Numbered from the stretch's first letter, positions 1 through 8,386 are shown. The stretch: 47,311 nt of DNA from an uncultured Oscillospiraceae bacterium (GCA_910587645.1 CAJUNA010000019.1:1-47311), one strand, 5' to 3'. Notes: generated from the sequence alone by a model not told the origin. Numbers and translations: made by a program.

Positions 1-218
1 CTCCGCTATTCTGGATCGTGTACTGCATCACTGCACCGTTATCAACATCAAGGGCGAGTCTTACCGGCTGAAAGAACGCAAGGAATTCATGCGCCAGAAA
101 CAGCAAATCGTGAACACTCTTTTTGAGCAAGGAAACGCTTAGTTTTGTTACCCCCCCCCCGCCGAAAAACTACAAAATTTCTTCGGCGTTTTCTTACAAT
201 TTCAAATTGGCGTTGACA
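1..218 (+). mobile_element. IS21-family insertion sequence, right end (partial)
   Basis: The left window edge cuts an IS21-type element, leaving the end of its helper gene istB and about 75 bases of terminal sequence. That terminal part is repetitive (echoes of CAATTTCAAATTGGCG) and ends in GTTGACA near 218, which fits an IS21 end whose inverted repeat would start TGTCAAC. The matching left end lies outside the window, so the exact boundary is inferred. Confidence 0.55.
2..142 (+). CDS. istB: IstB, IS21 transposition helper ATPase (C-terminal 46 residues)
   Basis: The reading frame is open from the window edge and ends in TAG at 140-142. The visible residues include the block ILDRVLHHC followed by GESYRLKERK and QQIVNTLF, the usual C-terminus of IstB. 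IstB is a AAA+ helper that works with the IstA transposase and sets target choice. The Walker motifs lie upstream of the window, so it cannot be told whether the gene is intact. Confidence 0.8.
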   Translation, partial: SAILDRVLHHCTVINIKGESYRLKERKEFMRQKQQIVNTLFEQGNA

Positions 219-339
219 GCGTTCTACCCTGCCGGCCTGGAACTGGGAGAGGACACCTATCCCGTGGCAGTGTTCGTTGGAGAAAATCCCGAAATTTTAA
301 GAAACACTATGTACCAGGACATCATGATAAATCTTGAAT

Positions 340-573
340 GAACAAAGGCTACGCTACCAAGTACAGGATTCTCATTATTGATGGGATCGGCTATCTTCCC
401 ATGGATATTCAGGGCGCAAACCTGTTAACCTGTTCTTCCGGCTGATTGCCAGGTGGTACGAAAAAACTTCTACCGTATTTACCTTCCATAAGACCTTCTC
501 CCAATGGAACGCGATCCAGGATGGCGGTGTCACCACCGCCATCCTGGATCGCGTTCTGCATCACTGCCCCAGC
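340..573 (+). pseudogene. Decayed second istB copy
   Basis: Translating piecewise gives ILIIDGIGYLPMDIQGANL from about 365, then after a frame change FFRLIARWYEKTSTVFTF, and finally AILDRVLHHC near 540-570. These are consecutive blocks of IstB, including the Walker B region (normally LLIIDEIGYLPM), but they lie in different frames with no start and no proper end. The DNA at 541-570 closely resembles the intact istB tail at the window edge. It is a relic of an older IS21 insertion and not expressible as one protein. Confidence 0.7.
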
Positions 574-609
574 CATTTCCCAAAATTGGAAGTTAGCCGA
601 GCAGATTAT

Positions 610-1095
610 TTACACCTCTTTATATAGCAGCCAAAAGCAAGGACATGATTTCGGCTGCATATTTTCGTCTCTGTCACAAGGATCCTCTGCACATGCCTTT
701 ACCTTTATTGTAAAGCCAAGCCGCTCATATAAGCGGATATTAGCCATATCTGTGGTGTCAACGCCAATAGATATCCTTTGATATCCCAAATCCTTTATGT
801 GCGCAATCACGTGGCAGATCAACTTAGTCCCTAATCCCTGGCCACGGAAATCTTTTCTAACTCTAAATGCACAAAGATATGCAGTTCTTTTACCATCTGC
901 AAAATCTTTGTCCTCAAGGTCATAGAAAACATACAACTCTCCAACCAGTTCCCCATCATAGTCGAGCGCCCAAAATTCGGTGTTCCCTCTTTTTATGTTT
1001 TCGCAAAAGAATTTTGCATTAGAAGAAGCAGTATGAATACTCTCATATCCCCACAATTCCAACAACTCATGCTCTGCTGCTCTTCTAACCTTCAT
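610..1095 (-). CDS. GNAT-family N-acetyltransferase
   Basis: A 161-residue Gcn5-related acetyltransferase, predicted to move an acetyl group from acetyl-CoA to an amine; the substrate is unknown. The acetyl-CoA loop is seen as VRKDFRGQGLGTKL, followed by the typical C-terminal IRLYERLGF. The start at 1095 is preferred over an in-frame ATG at 1104 because GGAGG (1105-1109) sits 9 bases upstream of 1095 but touches the ATG at 1104. The gene is visibly more AT-rich than its neighbours and lies between an istB relic and a possible relaxase scrap, which suggests acquired DNA. It ends in KEV at 610. Confidence 0.85.
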   Translation of the reverse strand: MKVRRAAEHELLELWGYESIHTASSNAKFFCENIKRGNTEFWALDYDGELVGELYVFYDLEDKDFADGKRTAYLCAFRVRKDFRGQGLGTKLICHVIAHIKDLGYQRISIGVDTTDMANIRLYERLGFTIKVKACAEDPCDRDENMQPKSCPCFWLLYKEV

Positions 1096-1254
1096 GGGTT
1101 TCATCCTCCAAAATCTGATTTGCTGAATGGATGTGAGCAAAGTATACTACCAATACTGGCAACTTTCTATCCTCATTTATAGGCGCTGACAATAGTGGGC
1201 ACCGGTATATACCTGGTGCCGCTTGTTGGTGGCGGACAGCCCCTAAGCCATCAA

Positions 1255-1440
1255 AGATGTGGGGCGTGAATATCGTCCTCCAGTTGGATCTGGGCCGGGG
1301 CTTTGGGTCCGCAATCACCGACAGGCCATTTTCCAGGCACAGCATACCGGTGATTTTGCGAATCGCGAATGAGGATCGCCAGAAGTTTCAGATTTTCCTG
1401 GGGCAGCCTATGGCGGGCAGTCTGATTCACATTTCTTCAG
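1255..1440 (-). pseudogene. Possible relaxase (mobilisation nuclease) fragment
   Basis: On the minus strand one frame reads LCLENGLSVIADPKPRPRSN, which resembles the CRENGLSVI-x-PK stretch common in MobA/MobL-type relaxases of Firmicutes plasmids and conjugative elements. Sequence on either side runs into stops and frame changes and no catalytic His-x-His-x-His motif is seen, so at best it is a remnant. The assignment rests on one short motif. The rest of the 414-base gap 1096-1509 shows nothing recognisable. Confidence 0.25.
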
Positions 1441-1509
1441 CCAATGGAAAATTTGATGATTCAAAAACAGACGATAAAGGAATACCGGGTCAGCCGGCAG
1501 TTTTACTAA

Positions 1510-3606
1510 TTATTTCACAGAAAACAACAGCTCGGTATAGCTGGGATAAGGCCAGGCATCTCCGGCGGTGATGGACTCCAGCTCGTCTACTGCAGTGCGC
1601 AGCCTGCACATGATGTCAAACACGGTGTAGCGGTAATAGTGGGCGGCTTCGTAGGCGTCTTCCCCCTTGGGGGCGGACAGGGTGCCTTCCAGGGCACGGG
1701 CCTGCTTCATCATTTCGGAGGACAGGGCATTCAGCTTACGTAACAAGGCTTCCTCGTCAGAACAGTCCAATTCCGCCAGGACAGCCTTCTTTGCTGCCAC
1801 GCTGGAAGCTATGGTTCCGGAGAAGGTACAGACAGCGGGGAAAATGCTCCGCTTTACCATATCGATCATTGTCCGGGCTTCAATGCCGATGACCTCACAG
1901 TAGTTTTCCAAATGGATCTCGTTCCGGGCCGCAAGTTCCTCCTTGGTAAAAACCCCGTGTTTGCTGAACAGCGACACATGCTTAGGCTGTAGGTAGGTCT
2001 TCAGCGCATCGGCAGTACAGGCCAGGTTGCTCAGCCCTCGTTTCTGGGCTTCTTTTACCCAGGCGTCCTCATAGCCATTGCCGTTGAAAATAATCCGCTG
2101 ATGCTCAGTAAAAGTTTTCTGCACCAGTTCATGGAGGGCTGTATTGAAATCCGCCGCGCCCTCCAGCGCGTCCGCAAACTGGGACAGCTCCTCGGCCATG
2201 ATGGTGTTCAGGGCAATATTCGGGCCGGAGATGGACTGGCTGGAGCCGAGCATACGGAACTCAAACTTGTTGCCGGTAAAGGCCAGAGGCGATGTGCGGT
2301 TCCGGTCAGTGGTGTCCTGGGGCACCGGGGGCAGGGCGTCCACGCCGATGGAAATGCTCTTCATCCGCTGGTCTACGTACTTGGTGCCATGGATGATAGC
2401 GTCTACAATGGCCGTCAGTTCATCTCCCAGGAACACGGAAATGATGGCCGGCGGCGCTTCCTGCGCCCCCAGGCGGTGGTCGTTGCCGGGATTCGCCACA
2501 GAGCAGCGCAGCAAGTCTTGGTACTCGTCCACCCCCTTGATAAACGCCGCCAAAAACAGCAGGAACCGGGCGTTTTGGCTGGGAGTGGAACCAGGTTTAA
2601 ACAGGTTCATGCCAGTGTCGGTGCTCAGAGACCAGTTATCATGCTTGCCGGAGCCATTGACCCCGGCGAAGGGCTTTTCGTGGAGCAGGCAGACCATGTT
2701 GTGCCGCCCGGCCACCTTCTTCATGATCTCCATGGTGAGCTGGTTGTGGTCGCAGGCGGTGTTGACATCGTTATAGATGGGAGCCAGCTCATGCTGGGCG
2801 GGTGCCACCTCGTTGTGCTTGGTTTTCGCCAGGATGCCCAGCTTCCAAAGCTCCTCATCCAGTTCCTGCATATACGCCGCTACCCGGGGCTTGATGGTGC
2901 CGAAGTAGTGATCCTCCAGCTCTTGCCCCTTGGGGGGCTTTGCCCCGAACAGGGTCCGGCCCGTGAGAACCAAGTCCTCGCGGCGGTTGAACACGTCCTT
3001 GTCAATGAGGAAATATTCCTGCTCCGCCCCCACTTGGCTGATGACCTTCTTCACACCCGTATCCCCAAACAGCCGCAGCACCCGCAAAGCCTGACGGTTT
3101 AACTCCTCCATGGAGCGCAAAAGAGGGGCCTTTTTATCCAGGGATTGCCCGCCGTAGGAGCAGAACACCGTTGGGATACAGAGACTCCCGTCCTTGATAA
3201 AAGCGAAAGCAGTGGGATCCCAGGCGGTATAGCCCCGGGCCTCGAAGGTAGCCCGCAGGCCGCCGGAGGGGAAGGAGGACGCGTCCGGCTCCCCCCGTAC
3301 CAGCTCCTTTCCAGAGAAAAGCATCAGGACACGGCCAGCCCCTTCGGGGGTAATGAAGCTGTCGTGCTTCTCGGCGGTCACGCCCGTCATGGGCTGGAAC
3401 CAGTGGGTGTAGTGGGTGGCGCCGTGGTCCATTGCCCAGTTCTTCATTTCCGCCGCCATCTCGTGGGCGGTTTCCAGGGAGAGCGGCGTACCTTCCTCCA
3501 CACATTTTTTCCATGCCCGGTAGCAGGTGGCGGAAAGACGCTGCTTCATAACGTCCTCATTAAAAACCAAGCTGCCAAACATGCTGGTCACTTTTTCCTT
3601 TCCCAT
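1510..3606 (-). CDS. glnN: Glutamine synthetase type III
   Basis: A 698-residue GSIII enzyme making glutamine from glutamate, ammonia and ATP in the cytoplasm. Its length fits GlnN (about 700), not the 450-residue GlnA. The N-terminal GSIII region includes THYTHWFQPMTG. The catalytic part shows EQEYFLID, NGSGKHDNWS and NPGNDHRLGAQEAPPAI, hallmark ATP- and glutamate-binding blocks. ATG at 3606 is supported by AAAGGAG with 7 bases between. A clear sigma-A promoter lies about 100 bases upstream. GSIII enzymes are common in gut Clostridia and Bacteroidetes. No glutamine riboswitch signature was found in the leader. Confidence 0.97.
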   Translation of the reverse strand: MGKEKVTSMFGSLVFNEDVMKQRLSATCYRAWKKCVEEGTPLSLETAHEMAAEMKNWAMDHGATHYTHWFQPMTGVTAEKHDSFITPEGAGRVLMLFSGKELVRGEPDASSFPSGGLRATFEARGYTAWDPTAFAFIKDGSLCIPTVFCSYGGQSLDKKAPLLRSMEELNRQALRVLRLFGDTGVKKVISQVGAEQEYFLIDKDVFNRREDLVLTGRTLFGAKPPKGQELEDHYFGTIKPRVAAYMQELDEELWKLGILAKTKHNEVAPAQHELAPIYNDVNTACDHNQLTMEIMKKVAGRHNMVCLLHEKPFAGVNGSGKHDNWSLSTDTGMNLFKPGSTPSQNARFLLFLAAFIKGVDEYQDLLRCSVANPGNDHRLGAQEAPPAIISVFLGDELTAIVDAIIHGTKYVDQRMKSISIGVDALPPVPQDTTDRNRTSPLAFTGNKFEFRMLGSSQSISGPNIALNTIMAEELSQFADALEGAADFNTALHELVQKTFTEHQRIIFNGNGYEDAWVKEAQKRGLSNLACTADALKTYLQPKHVSLFSKHGVFTKEELAARNEIHLENYCEVIGIEARTMIDMVKRSIFPAVCTFSGTIASSVAAKKAVLAELDCSDEEALLRKLNALSSEMMKQARALEGTLSAPKGEDAYEAAHYYRYTVFDIMCRLRTAVDELESITAGDAWPYPSYTELLFSVK

Positions 3607-3706
3607 GGGTATGCTCCTTTCTCTCCGCGGCGGAAACCGGCCACATATACATATACAAAAAGCCCCCAGATCACCTGCCGCCGTATACCTTTTTTAAGAT
3701 GGGCGT

Positions 3707-3735
3707 ATCTTACCCCCAAATGATTTGATTGTCAA
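3707..3735 (-). promoter_or_regulatory. Sigma-A promoter of glnN
   Basis: On the minus strand TTGACA (3730-3735) and TAAGAT (3707-3712) are separated by 17 bases. The predicted start is about 95 bases upstream of the glnN ATG, leaving a leader with no recognised riboswitch. The remainder of the 329-base gap 3607-3935 holds only this promoter and the cobU terminator. Confidence 0.7.
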
Positions 3736-3871
3736 GCGCAAATGTTGGCACGTCCGGCGCGGATTCCTCCAGCGGTTTGCGGTGGAGCCGAAGGGAGGGA
3801 GACTTGTCCGTGAAATAAGTACATTCCCGGTTCTGTTTGACAGCCACCGGCGGGGGCGGGACGCCGCCTAC

Positions 3872-3900
3872 AAAAATCCCAGCCCTCAAGGGCCGGGATT
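3872..3900 (-). terminator. Intrinsic terminator after cobU
   Basis: Read on the minus strand, AATCCCGGCCC pairs with GGGCTGGGATT (one mismatch) around a short loop and is followed by a run of five T. It lies just downstream of the cobU stop and would end the prfC-cobT-cobU transcript before glnN. Confidence 0.75.
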
Positions 3901-3935
3901 TGTAAGATGCTCTGATTTTTGATTTTCTCCATTTT

Positions 3936-4532
3936 TCACCCCTGCGGGGTGAAAAAATCGGGGTTTGATCCACCAGGAGCCTGTTTCCAGATCACCGGAA
4001 GCCCGCAGACAATCTCTACCACTTCCTCCGCCAGCGGCGCGAGATGCTGGTGCAGGCTGCCTAAGCTTCGGATGTAGGCCATAGTCTCCGGTGGATAGCC
4101 GCCGCCGTCGGAAAAAATGTCATTGCTGACTACCAGCAGCAGGGCGGCGCGGGCTTGCAGCAGCGTCAGGCCGGTGAAAATGCGGTCCTCCGCCAGGGCG
4201 GGGCCTGCGCCGGATGGGGACCATATCTCGTTGGCCAGCAGGTTCCCTAAGTCCTCCAGCAGTACAAAGTCCCCAGGCGCAACCGCCGCACCGCCTACGT
4301 CCACCGTCCGCTCTACCGTCTCAAAGGACACCCCGGCCGCCGCGCCGTGGGCTTCCCGCATGGCACGGTGGCGGGCAATCCGTGCCGGGGCTTCCGGGCT
4401 GGCGCTCTCCATAGCGGCCAGGTAGACGGCCCGCGCGCCGGGGACTTGGGCGGCCTGGGCCAGAAGGGTGCGCTCCGCCCAGGCGGATTTGCCGCTGCCA
4501 CTGCCGCCGTATGCCAGAATCAGACGGCCCAT
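3936..4532 (-). CDS. cobU: Adenosylcobinamide kinase/guanylyltransferase CobU
   Basis: A 198-residue P-loop enzyme predicted to phosphorylate adenosylcobinamide and add GMP, activating it for nucleotide-loop assembly in cobalamin synthesis. The N-terminal P-loop is GGSGSGKS (CobU usually has GGxxSGKS). RIARHR and VVSNDIF match family blocks. The start overlaps the cobT stop by one base (TAATG), so the two are translationally coupled. The last residues, FFTPQG, are encoded by a perfect hairpin (CACCCC-GGGGTG) at 3937-3952, so the tail may be a late addition. No other cobalamin genes are in the window; cobT-cobU alone would fit salvage of cobinamide. Confidence 0.85.
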   Translation of the reverse strand: MGRLILAYGGSGSGKSAWAERTLLAQAAQVPGARAVYLAAMESASPEAPARIARHRAMREAHGAAAGVSFETVERTVDVGGAAVAPGDFVLLEDLGNLLANEIWSPSGAGPALAEDRIFTGLTLLQARAALLLVVSNDIFSDGGGYPPETMAYIRSLGSLHQHLAPLAEEVVEIVCGLPVIWKQAPGGSNPDFFTPQG

Positions 4533-5599
4533 TACAAGGGCTGGTAAGCATCGATGCCGATGCCGTCAAAGGAGGGCATGTCAAAATACACCCGCAGGGC
4601 CATGTCCAGCAAGGGCATGGCCGATACTGCGCCAGTCCCCTCCCCTAAGGCCATCCCCAGACGGAGCAGGGGCGTCAGGCCCAACGCGTCCATCACATAT
4701 CCCGCCCCCGGCTCGGCGGAAAGATGGGACGCCGTCAAGGCGTCCGCCGCCGCAGGGCAAATCCGGACGGCGCATAGCCCGGCCACTGTGGAGATGAAGC
4801 CGTCCATCACAGCGGGTACGCGCCGCAGGGCGCAGCCTAAGTAAAATCCCGTCATGGCGGCGATGTCAAAACCGCCCACCTTGGACAGCACGTCCACGGG
4901 ATTGGCGGGATCAGGCCGGTGGAGGGTAATCGCGCGGTCAATGACGGCAATTTTCCGCTCCAAGCCCTCGTTGGTCAGGCCCGCGCCTTTACCGGCCATC
5001 TCCGCCGCAGGGCGGCCTAAGAGAGCCGCCGCCACCGCGCTGCTGCTGGTGGTGTTGCCAATGCCCATCTCGCCAGCGGCCAGCAGGGTGTAGCCCTCAT
5101 CCGCCAGCTCTGCCGCCAAGTCCAGGCCTGCCAGCAGCACCGTCAGGCACTCCTGGCGGGTCATGGCCGGTTCTTGGGAGAAGTCCTTCGTTCCCCGCGC
5201 CACCTTGATCGAGCGCATGCCGGGTACCTCTGCCAACATACCCGCGTCTACAGGCAGAACCTCCGCGCCGGTGACGGCGGACATGCAGCACACACTGGCT
5301 TTGCCAGTCATCATATTCCCCGCCACGATAGCGGTTACGCCGCTGCCGGTCTGGGTGACCCCCTGCGCCACTACGCCGTTGTCGGCGCAAAAGCTGACAA
5401 CAGCCTTTTTATACGTCCGGCGCAGGGGCGCGGCGCCGGCCATGCGCGCCAGAACATCCTCCAGTACGCCAAGGCCGTGGAGAGGCTTGGCGATCGCGTT
5501 CCAGTGGGCCTTGGCCTGGGAAATCCGTTCCCTGCAAGCGGGGCGGATGGCGGCAACCGCCTCTTGCAGGCGGCGGTCGAGACGCTCTACAGATTCCAT
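4532..5599 (-). CDS. cobT: Nicotinate-nucleotide:dimethylbenzimidazole phosphoribosyltransferase CobT
   Basis: A 355-residue enzyme that makes alpha-ribazole phosphate (or analogues with other bases) from nicotinate mononucleotide, supplying the lower ligand of cobalamin. The length is typical. Family blocks include FCADNGVVAQGVTQTG, GEMGIGNTT, and the C-terminal LGLTPLLRLGMALGEGTGA, where the catalytic glutamate of the family is in the EGTGA stretch. The gene sits 18 bases after the prfC stop and overlaps cobU by one base. It is probably cotranscribed with prfC, an unusual partner. Confidence 0.93.
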   Translation of the reverse strand: MESVERLDRRLQEAVAAIRPACRERISQAKAHWNAIAKPLHGLGVLEDVLARMAGAAPLRRTYKKAVVSFCADNGVVAQGVTQTGSGVTAIVAGNMMTGKASVCCMSAVTGAEVLPVDAGMLAEVPGMRSIKVARGTKDFSQEPAMTRQECLTVLLAGLDLAAELADEGYTLLAAGEMGIGNTTSSSAVAAALLGRPAAEMAGKGAGLTNEGLERKIAVIDRAITLHRPDPANPVDVLSKVGGFDIAAMTGFYLGCALRRVPAVMDGFISTVAGLCAVRICPAAADALTASHLSAEPGAGYVMDALGLTPLLRLGMALGEGTGAVSAMPLLDMALRVYFDMPSFDGIGIDAYQPL

Positions 5600-5617
5600 T
5601 TTTACTGCCTTCTTTCT

Positions 5618-7192
5618 TTAATTGGGTTCCACTAGTTCCAACCCCGGATTATGCTTGAGCAGATAGCCAACCGGCCATTCGCCGGAATAGGCAATCAGGC
5701 TCCGGCCCCGGAAGTCCTCCAGCAGGGCCGCATCGGCACAGAGCGTCAAATCCTTCGGCTCTACCGGGCTGCTCTCAATACGGCGCAAATGGTCATAAGG
5801 CAGGCCCGCCATGCGAAGCTCTACGCCGTATTCGGCGCGCATACGGTATTGGAACACGTCAAATTGCAGGGTGCCCACTACGCCGACAATGACTTCCTCC
5901 ATACCGGCATAGGGGATTTTAAAAATCTGAATCGCGCCCTCCTGGGCAATCTGCTCGGTCCCCTTGATAAACTGCTTGCGCTTCATGGTGTCCATGGGAC
6001 TGACCCGCATGAAGTGCTCCGGCTCGAAGGTGGGGATGCCCTGGAACTTGAACTTTTTCCCAGGGACCGTCACCGTGTCGCCGATGGAAAACATGCCAGG
6101 GTCGAATACGCCGATGATGTCCCCGGCGTAGGCCTCCTCAATGATTTCGCGTTCGGCGGCGAGCATCTGCTGGGGCTGGCTGAGCCGGAGCTTCTTGCCG
6201 GACTGCATGTGGTAGACCTCGCTGTCCCGCTGGAATTTCCCGGAGCAGACCCGCATAAAAGCAATCCTGTCCCGGTGGGCTTTGTTCATATTCGCTTGGA
6301 TTTTAAACACAAACGCGGAGAAATCCGGGGAAAAAGCGTCAATTTCACCCTGATCGGACACCCGGCTCAGGGGCGGGGTGGTCATGCGGAGAAATTCCGC
6401 CAGGAAGGGTTCCACACCGAAGTTCGTCAGTGCGGAGCCAAAAAACACGGGGCTGAGCTTCCCGGCCCGGACGGCTTCCATATCGAAATCCCGGCCTGCG
6501 CCCAGCAGCTCCACTTCGTCCCGAAGGGTCTGCCAGCGGGCTTCCCCGATATAATCCGCTACAGCAGGGTCTTCCAAATCCACTTCCGTAGACGCGGCTT
6601 TTTTACCGCGCCCCTCAGCGGAGAAAAAGAGGATGCTGGCTTTTTCCCGGTCATAGACGCCCTGGAACTCCTTGCCGCAGCCAATGGGCCAATTGACGGC
6701 GTAGGTGTCAATGCCCAGTTCCTTCTCCACCTCCTCGCAGAGGGAGAGGGGGTCTTTCGTTTCCCGGTCCATTTTGTTGATGAAGGTAAAAATCGGGATA
6801 TGGCGCATGGCGCATACCTTAAAGAGTTTTCTTGTCTGCGGCTCCACGCCCTTCGCGCCGTCAATCACCATGACGGCAGAGTCCGCCGCCATCAGGGTCC
6901 GGTAGGTGTCCTCGGAGAAGTCCTGATGGCCGGGGGTATCCAAAATGTTGATGCAGTAGCCGTCATGCTGGAACTGCATAACGGAACTGGTGACAGAGAT
7001 GCCGCGCTGTTTTTCAATTTCCATCCAGTCGGAGGTAGCGGCTCTGGCGCGTTTTCCCTTGACTTCCCCGGCCTGGGCGATGGCCCCGCCATAGAGGAGG
7101 AATTTTTCCGTCAAAGTGGTTTTGCCCGCGTCTGGGTGGGAAATAATGGCAAATGTTCTTCTTCTTTTAATTTCTTCGTTTAATCCAGCCAT
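5618..7192 (-). CDS. prfC: Peptide chain release factor 3 (RF3), GTPase
   Basis: A 524-residue translational GTPase that removes RF1/RF2 from the ribosome after peptide release. It is the typical RF3 length. The G1 motif is HPDAGKTTLTEK, switch 1 lies in the KQRGISVTSS stretch, G3 is DTPGHQDF and G4 is NKMD. The C-terminal RF3 domain contains VGVVGTLQFDVFQYR. ATG at 7192 has AAGGA five bases upstream and a stronger TAGGAGG a little further up. The leader is about 195 bases long and contains an AUG-UAG start-stop element with its own strong ribosome site. Confidence 0.97.
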   Translation of the reverse strand: MAGLNEEIKRRRTFAIISHPDAGKTTLTEKFLLYGGAIAQAGEVKGKRARAATSDWMEIEKQRGISVTSSVMQFQHDGYCINILDTPGHQDFSEDTYRTLMAADSAVMVIDGAKGVEPQTRKLFKVCAMRHIPIFTFINKMDRETKDPLSLCEEVEKELGIDTYAVNWPIGCGKEFQGVYDREKASILFFSAEGRGKKAASTEVDLEDPAVADYIGEARWQTLRDEVELLGAGRDFDMEAVRAGKLSPVFFGSALTNFGVEPFLAEFLRMTTPPLSRVSDQGEIDAFSPDFSAFVFKIQANMNKAHRDRIAFMRVCSGKFQRDSEVYHMQSGKKLRLSQPQQMLAAEREIIEEAYAGDIIGVFDPGMFSIGDTVTVPGKKFKFQGIPTFEPEHFMRVSPMDTMKRKQFIKGTEQIAQEGAIQIFKIPYAGMEEVIVGVVGTLQFDVFQYRMRAEYGVELRMAGLPYDHLRRIESSPVEPKDLTLCADAALLEDFRGRSLIAYSGEWPVGYLLKHNPGLELVEPN

Positions 7193-7250
7193 TTTCGTCC
7201 TTTTGGCCTCCTAAATTTATATGTTTTTTGTTCTCTTAGAGGTTTTTCTG

Positions 7251-7270
7251 CTACATCGGCCGTTCCTCCT
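7251..7270 (-). promoter_or_regulatory. AUG-UAG start-stop element in the prfC leader
   Basis: On the minus strand AGGAGG (7265-7270), an 8-base spacer, ATG (7254-7256) and TAG (7251-7253) follow directly. This is an optimally spaced ribosome site feeding a one-codon ORF, ending about 58 bases before the prfC start. In the leader of a release-factor gene it could stall ribosomes when termination is slow. The arrangement is seen; regulation is inference. Confidence 0.35.
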
Positions 7271-7389
7271 GGCTGGATGATTCCTGCCGCCGCACGGCGG
7301 CTTGCGCTTTTTCAAACAAGCCCTATTATCAGGCAGAAAATTTTCCCCTCAAATCGAAGTCAAGAAGAAAACTACCCGCCAATTTTGAT

Positions 7390-7418
7390 ATTATACCCAT
7401 TTTTCACCCTGCTGTCAA
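7390..7418 (-). promoter_or_regulatory. Consensus sigma-A promoter of prfC-cobT-cobU
   Basis: On the minus strand TTGACA (7413-7418) and TATAAT (7390-7395) are separated by exactly 17 bases, a perfect consensus. It is divergent from, and about 10 bases away from, the lipoprotein promoter. The leader it creates also contains a GC-rich hairpin (GCCGCC-GGCGGC near 7287-7302). Confidence 0.8.
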
Positions 7419-7427
7419 TTTTTTCTG

Positions 7428-7456
7428 CTGACAAATCCACAGCCCCATGCTATAAT
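7428..7456 (+). promoter_or_regulatory. Sigma-A promoter of the lipoprotein gene
   Basis: CTGACA (7428-7433), 17 bases, TATAAT (7451-7456). The GTG start follows about 33 bases after the -10 box, giving a short leader. Confidence 0.7.
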
Positions 7457-7488
7457 AAAAAAATCTGGAAGAAAAAGAAGGTGCCGCC

Positions 7489-8376
7489 GTGATAGGGAAA
7501 AAAAACGCCAGCCTGGGGCTGGCAGTCTGCCTGACGTTGTGCCTGCTGAGCGGCTGCGCCGCCCTGCTGGAACGCTCCTATGGCGTTTCCGAGCCATATG
7601 CCGACCGCTACTGGGATTCCAGCGCCGAGGATACCCTTCGGGTAGAGAGCTATCAGGATTTGGTCAACTCCCTCCTCCTGCTGGTGGAACAGCGGGCTGA
7701 GGAGGGCATCATCCGCTGCTATGGGGAAGCTGGTGAATACGCCCAGGCCATGGAAGCAAAAAAAGAAGTCTGCAAGGAAACAATGCTTGGCTCCTATTTC
7801 TTGAAGGATATCCAGATATCCTATGAAAGCGGGCCGAATTACAGCACCCTGACCTGCCAGATGCACTACCGGGAGGACGCGGCGGATATCGCGTCTATTA
7901 TGACCCTCTCCGACAGCCAGTCCCTGGTGGATCTGCTCCGTCTGGCCGTCCGCGAGGGGCTGGACAAGCTGACCGCCCGGTTTGCCTACGATACCCCGAA
8001 GGAGGAGGTCATCGCCGCTGTGGAAAGCCTCTGGCAGGAGCTTTGCCGCGCCGAAATGGAACAGCAGGAAGCCATGGCGAACCTCCAGAACCAGGCGGGT
8101 ACTCCGCCGGAATCAGAGCTTGCCCCGGAGGACATAGAAAACAGTGCGCCGGAGGAAGATCCTCCCCCGGCAGACAGCCCTGATGAGCCGGATCCCCAAA
8201 GCGGCATCCCTGAACCGGATGACGGGCCGGACGGGGAGCCGCCGGAAAACACCGGGGAGGACACGCCGCCGGGGCCGGACGAAGAACCGGTGATCGTTTA
8301 CCCTCCCTGTCCCTGGGCCATCCGGTTTTATCCCAACCAGGACGCGGCGGAAATGGTGGAAGTGCTGCTGAAGTGA
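7489..8376 (+). CDS. Lipoprotein with acidic, proline-rich C-terminal region
   Basis: A 295-residue protein of unknown function, predicted to be exported and lipid-anchored. A basic N-terminus (KKN) and hydrophobic stretch lead to the lipobox LLSGC at about residue 22, so the mature protein would start at Cys. Residues about 30-200 form a helical, charged domain I do not recognise. Residues about 200-275 are rich in Pro, Glu, Asp and Gly (for example PEEDPPPADSPDEPDPQSG), likely an extended wall-spanning or flexible linker, followed by a short hydrophobic C-terminal segment ending EMVEVLLK. GTG at 7489 is chosen because AGAAGG lies 7 bases upstream. The gene stands alone between a promoter and a terminator. 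Confidence 0.8.
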   Translation: MIGKKNASLGLAVCLTLCLLSGCAALLERSYGVSEPYADRYWDSSAEDTLRVESYQDLVNSLLLLVEQRAEEGIIRCYGEAGEYAQAMEAKKEVCKETMLGSYFLKDIQISYESGPNYSTLTCQMHYREDAADIASIMTLSDSQSLVDLLRLAVREGLDKLTARFAYDTPKEEVIAAVESLWQELCRAEMEQQEAMANLQNQAGTPPESELAPEDIENSAPEEDPPPADSPDEPDPQSGIPEPDDGPDGEPPENTGEDTPPGPDEEPVIVYPPCPWAIRFYPNQDAAEMVEVLLK

Positions 8377-8386
8377 ACAGGGAAAA

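Noticed and set aside
123..341. 72-codon frame after the istB end
   Set aside because: It starts inside istB and crosses a poly-C run and the element end; no protein family is evident.
3607..3706. Possible glutamine riboswitch in the glnN leader
   Set aside because: The characteristic conserved pairing and GGAAGUAGG-like end are not found.
5651..7183. 510-codon plus-strand frame opposite prfC
   Set aside because: Antisense shadow; prfC itself has all GTPase motifs over the same DNA.
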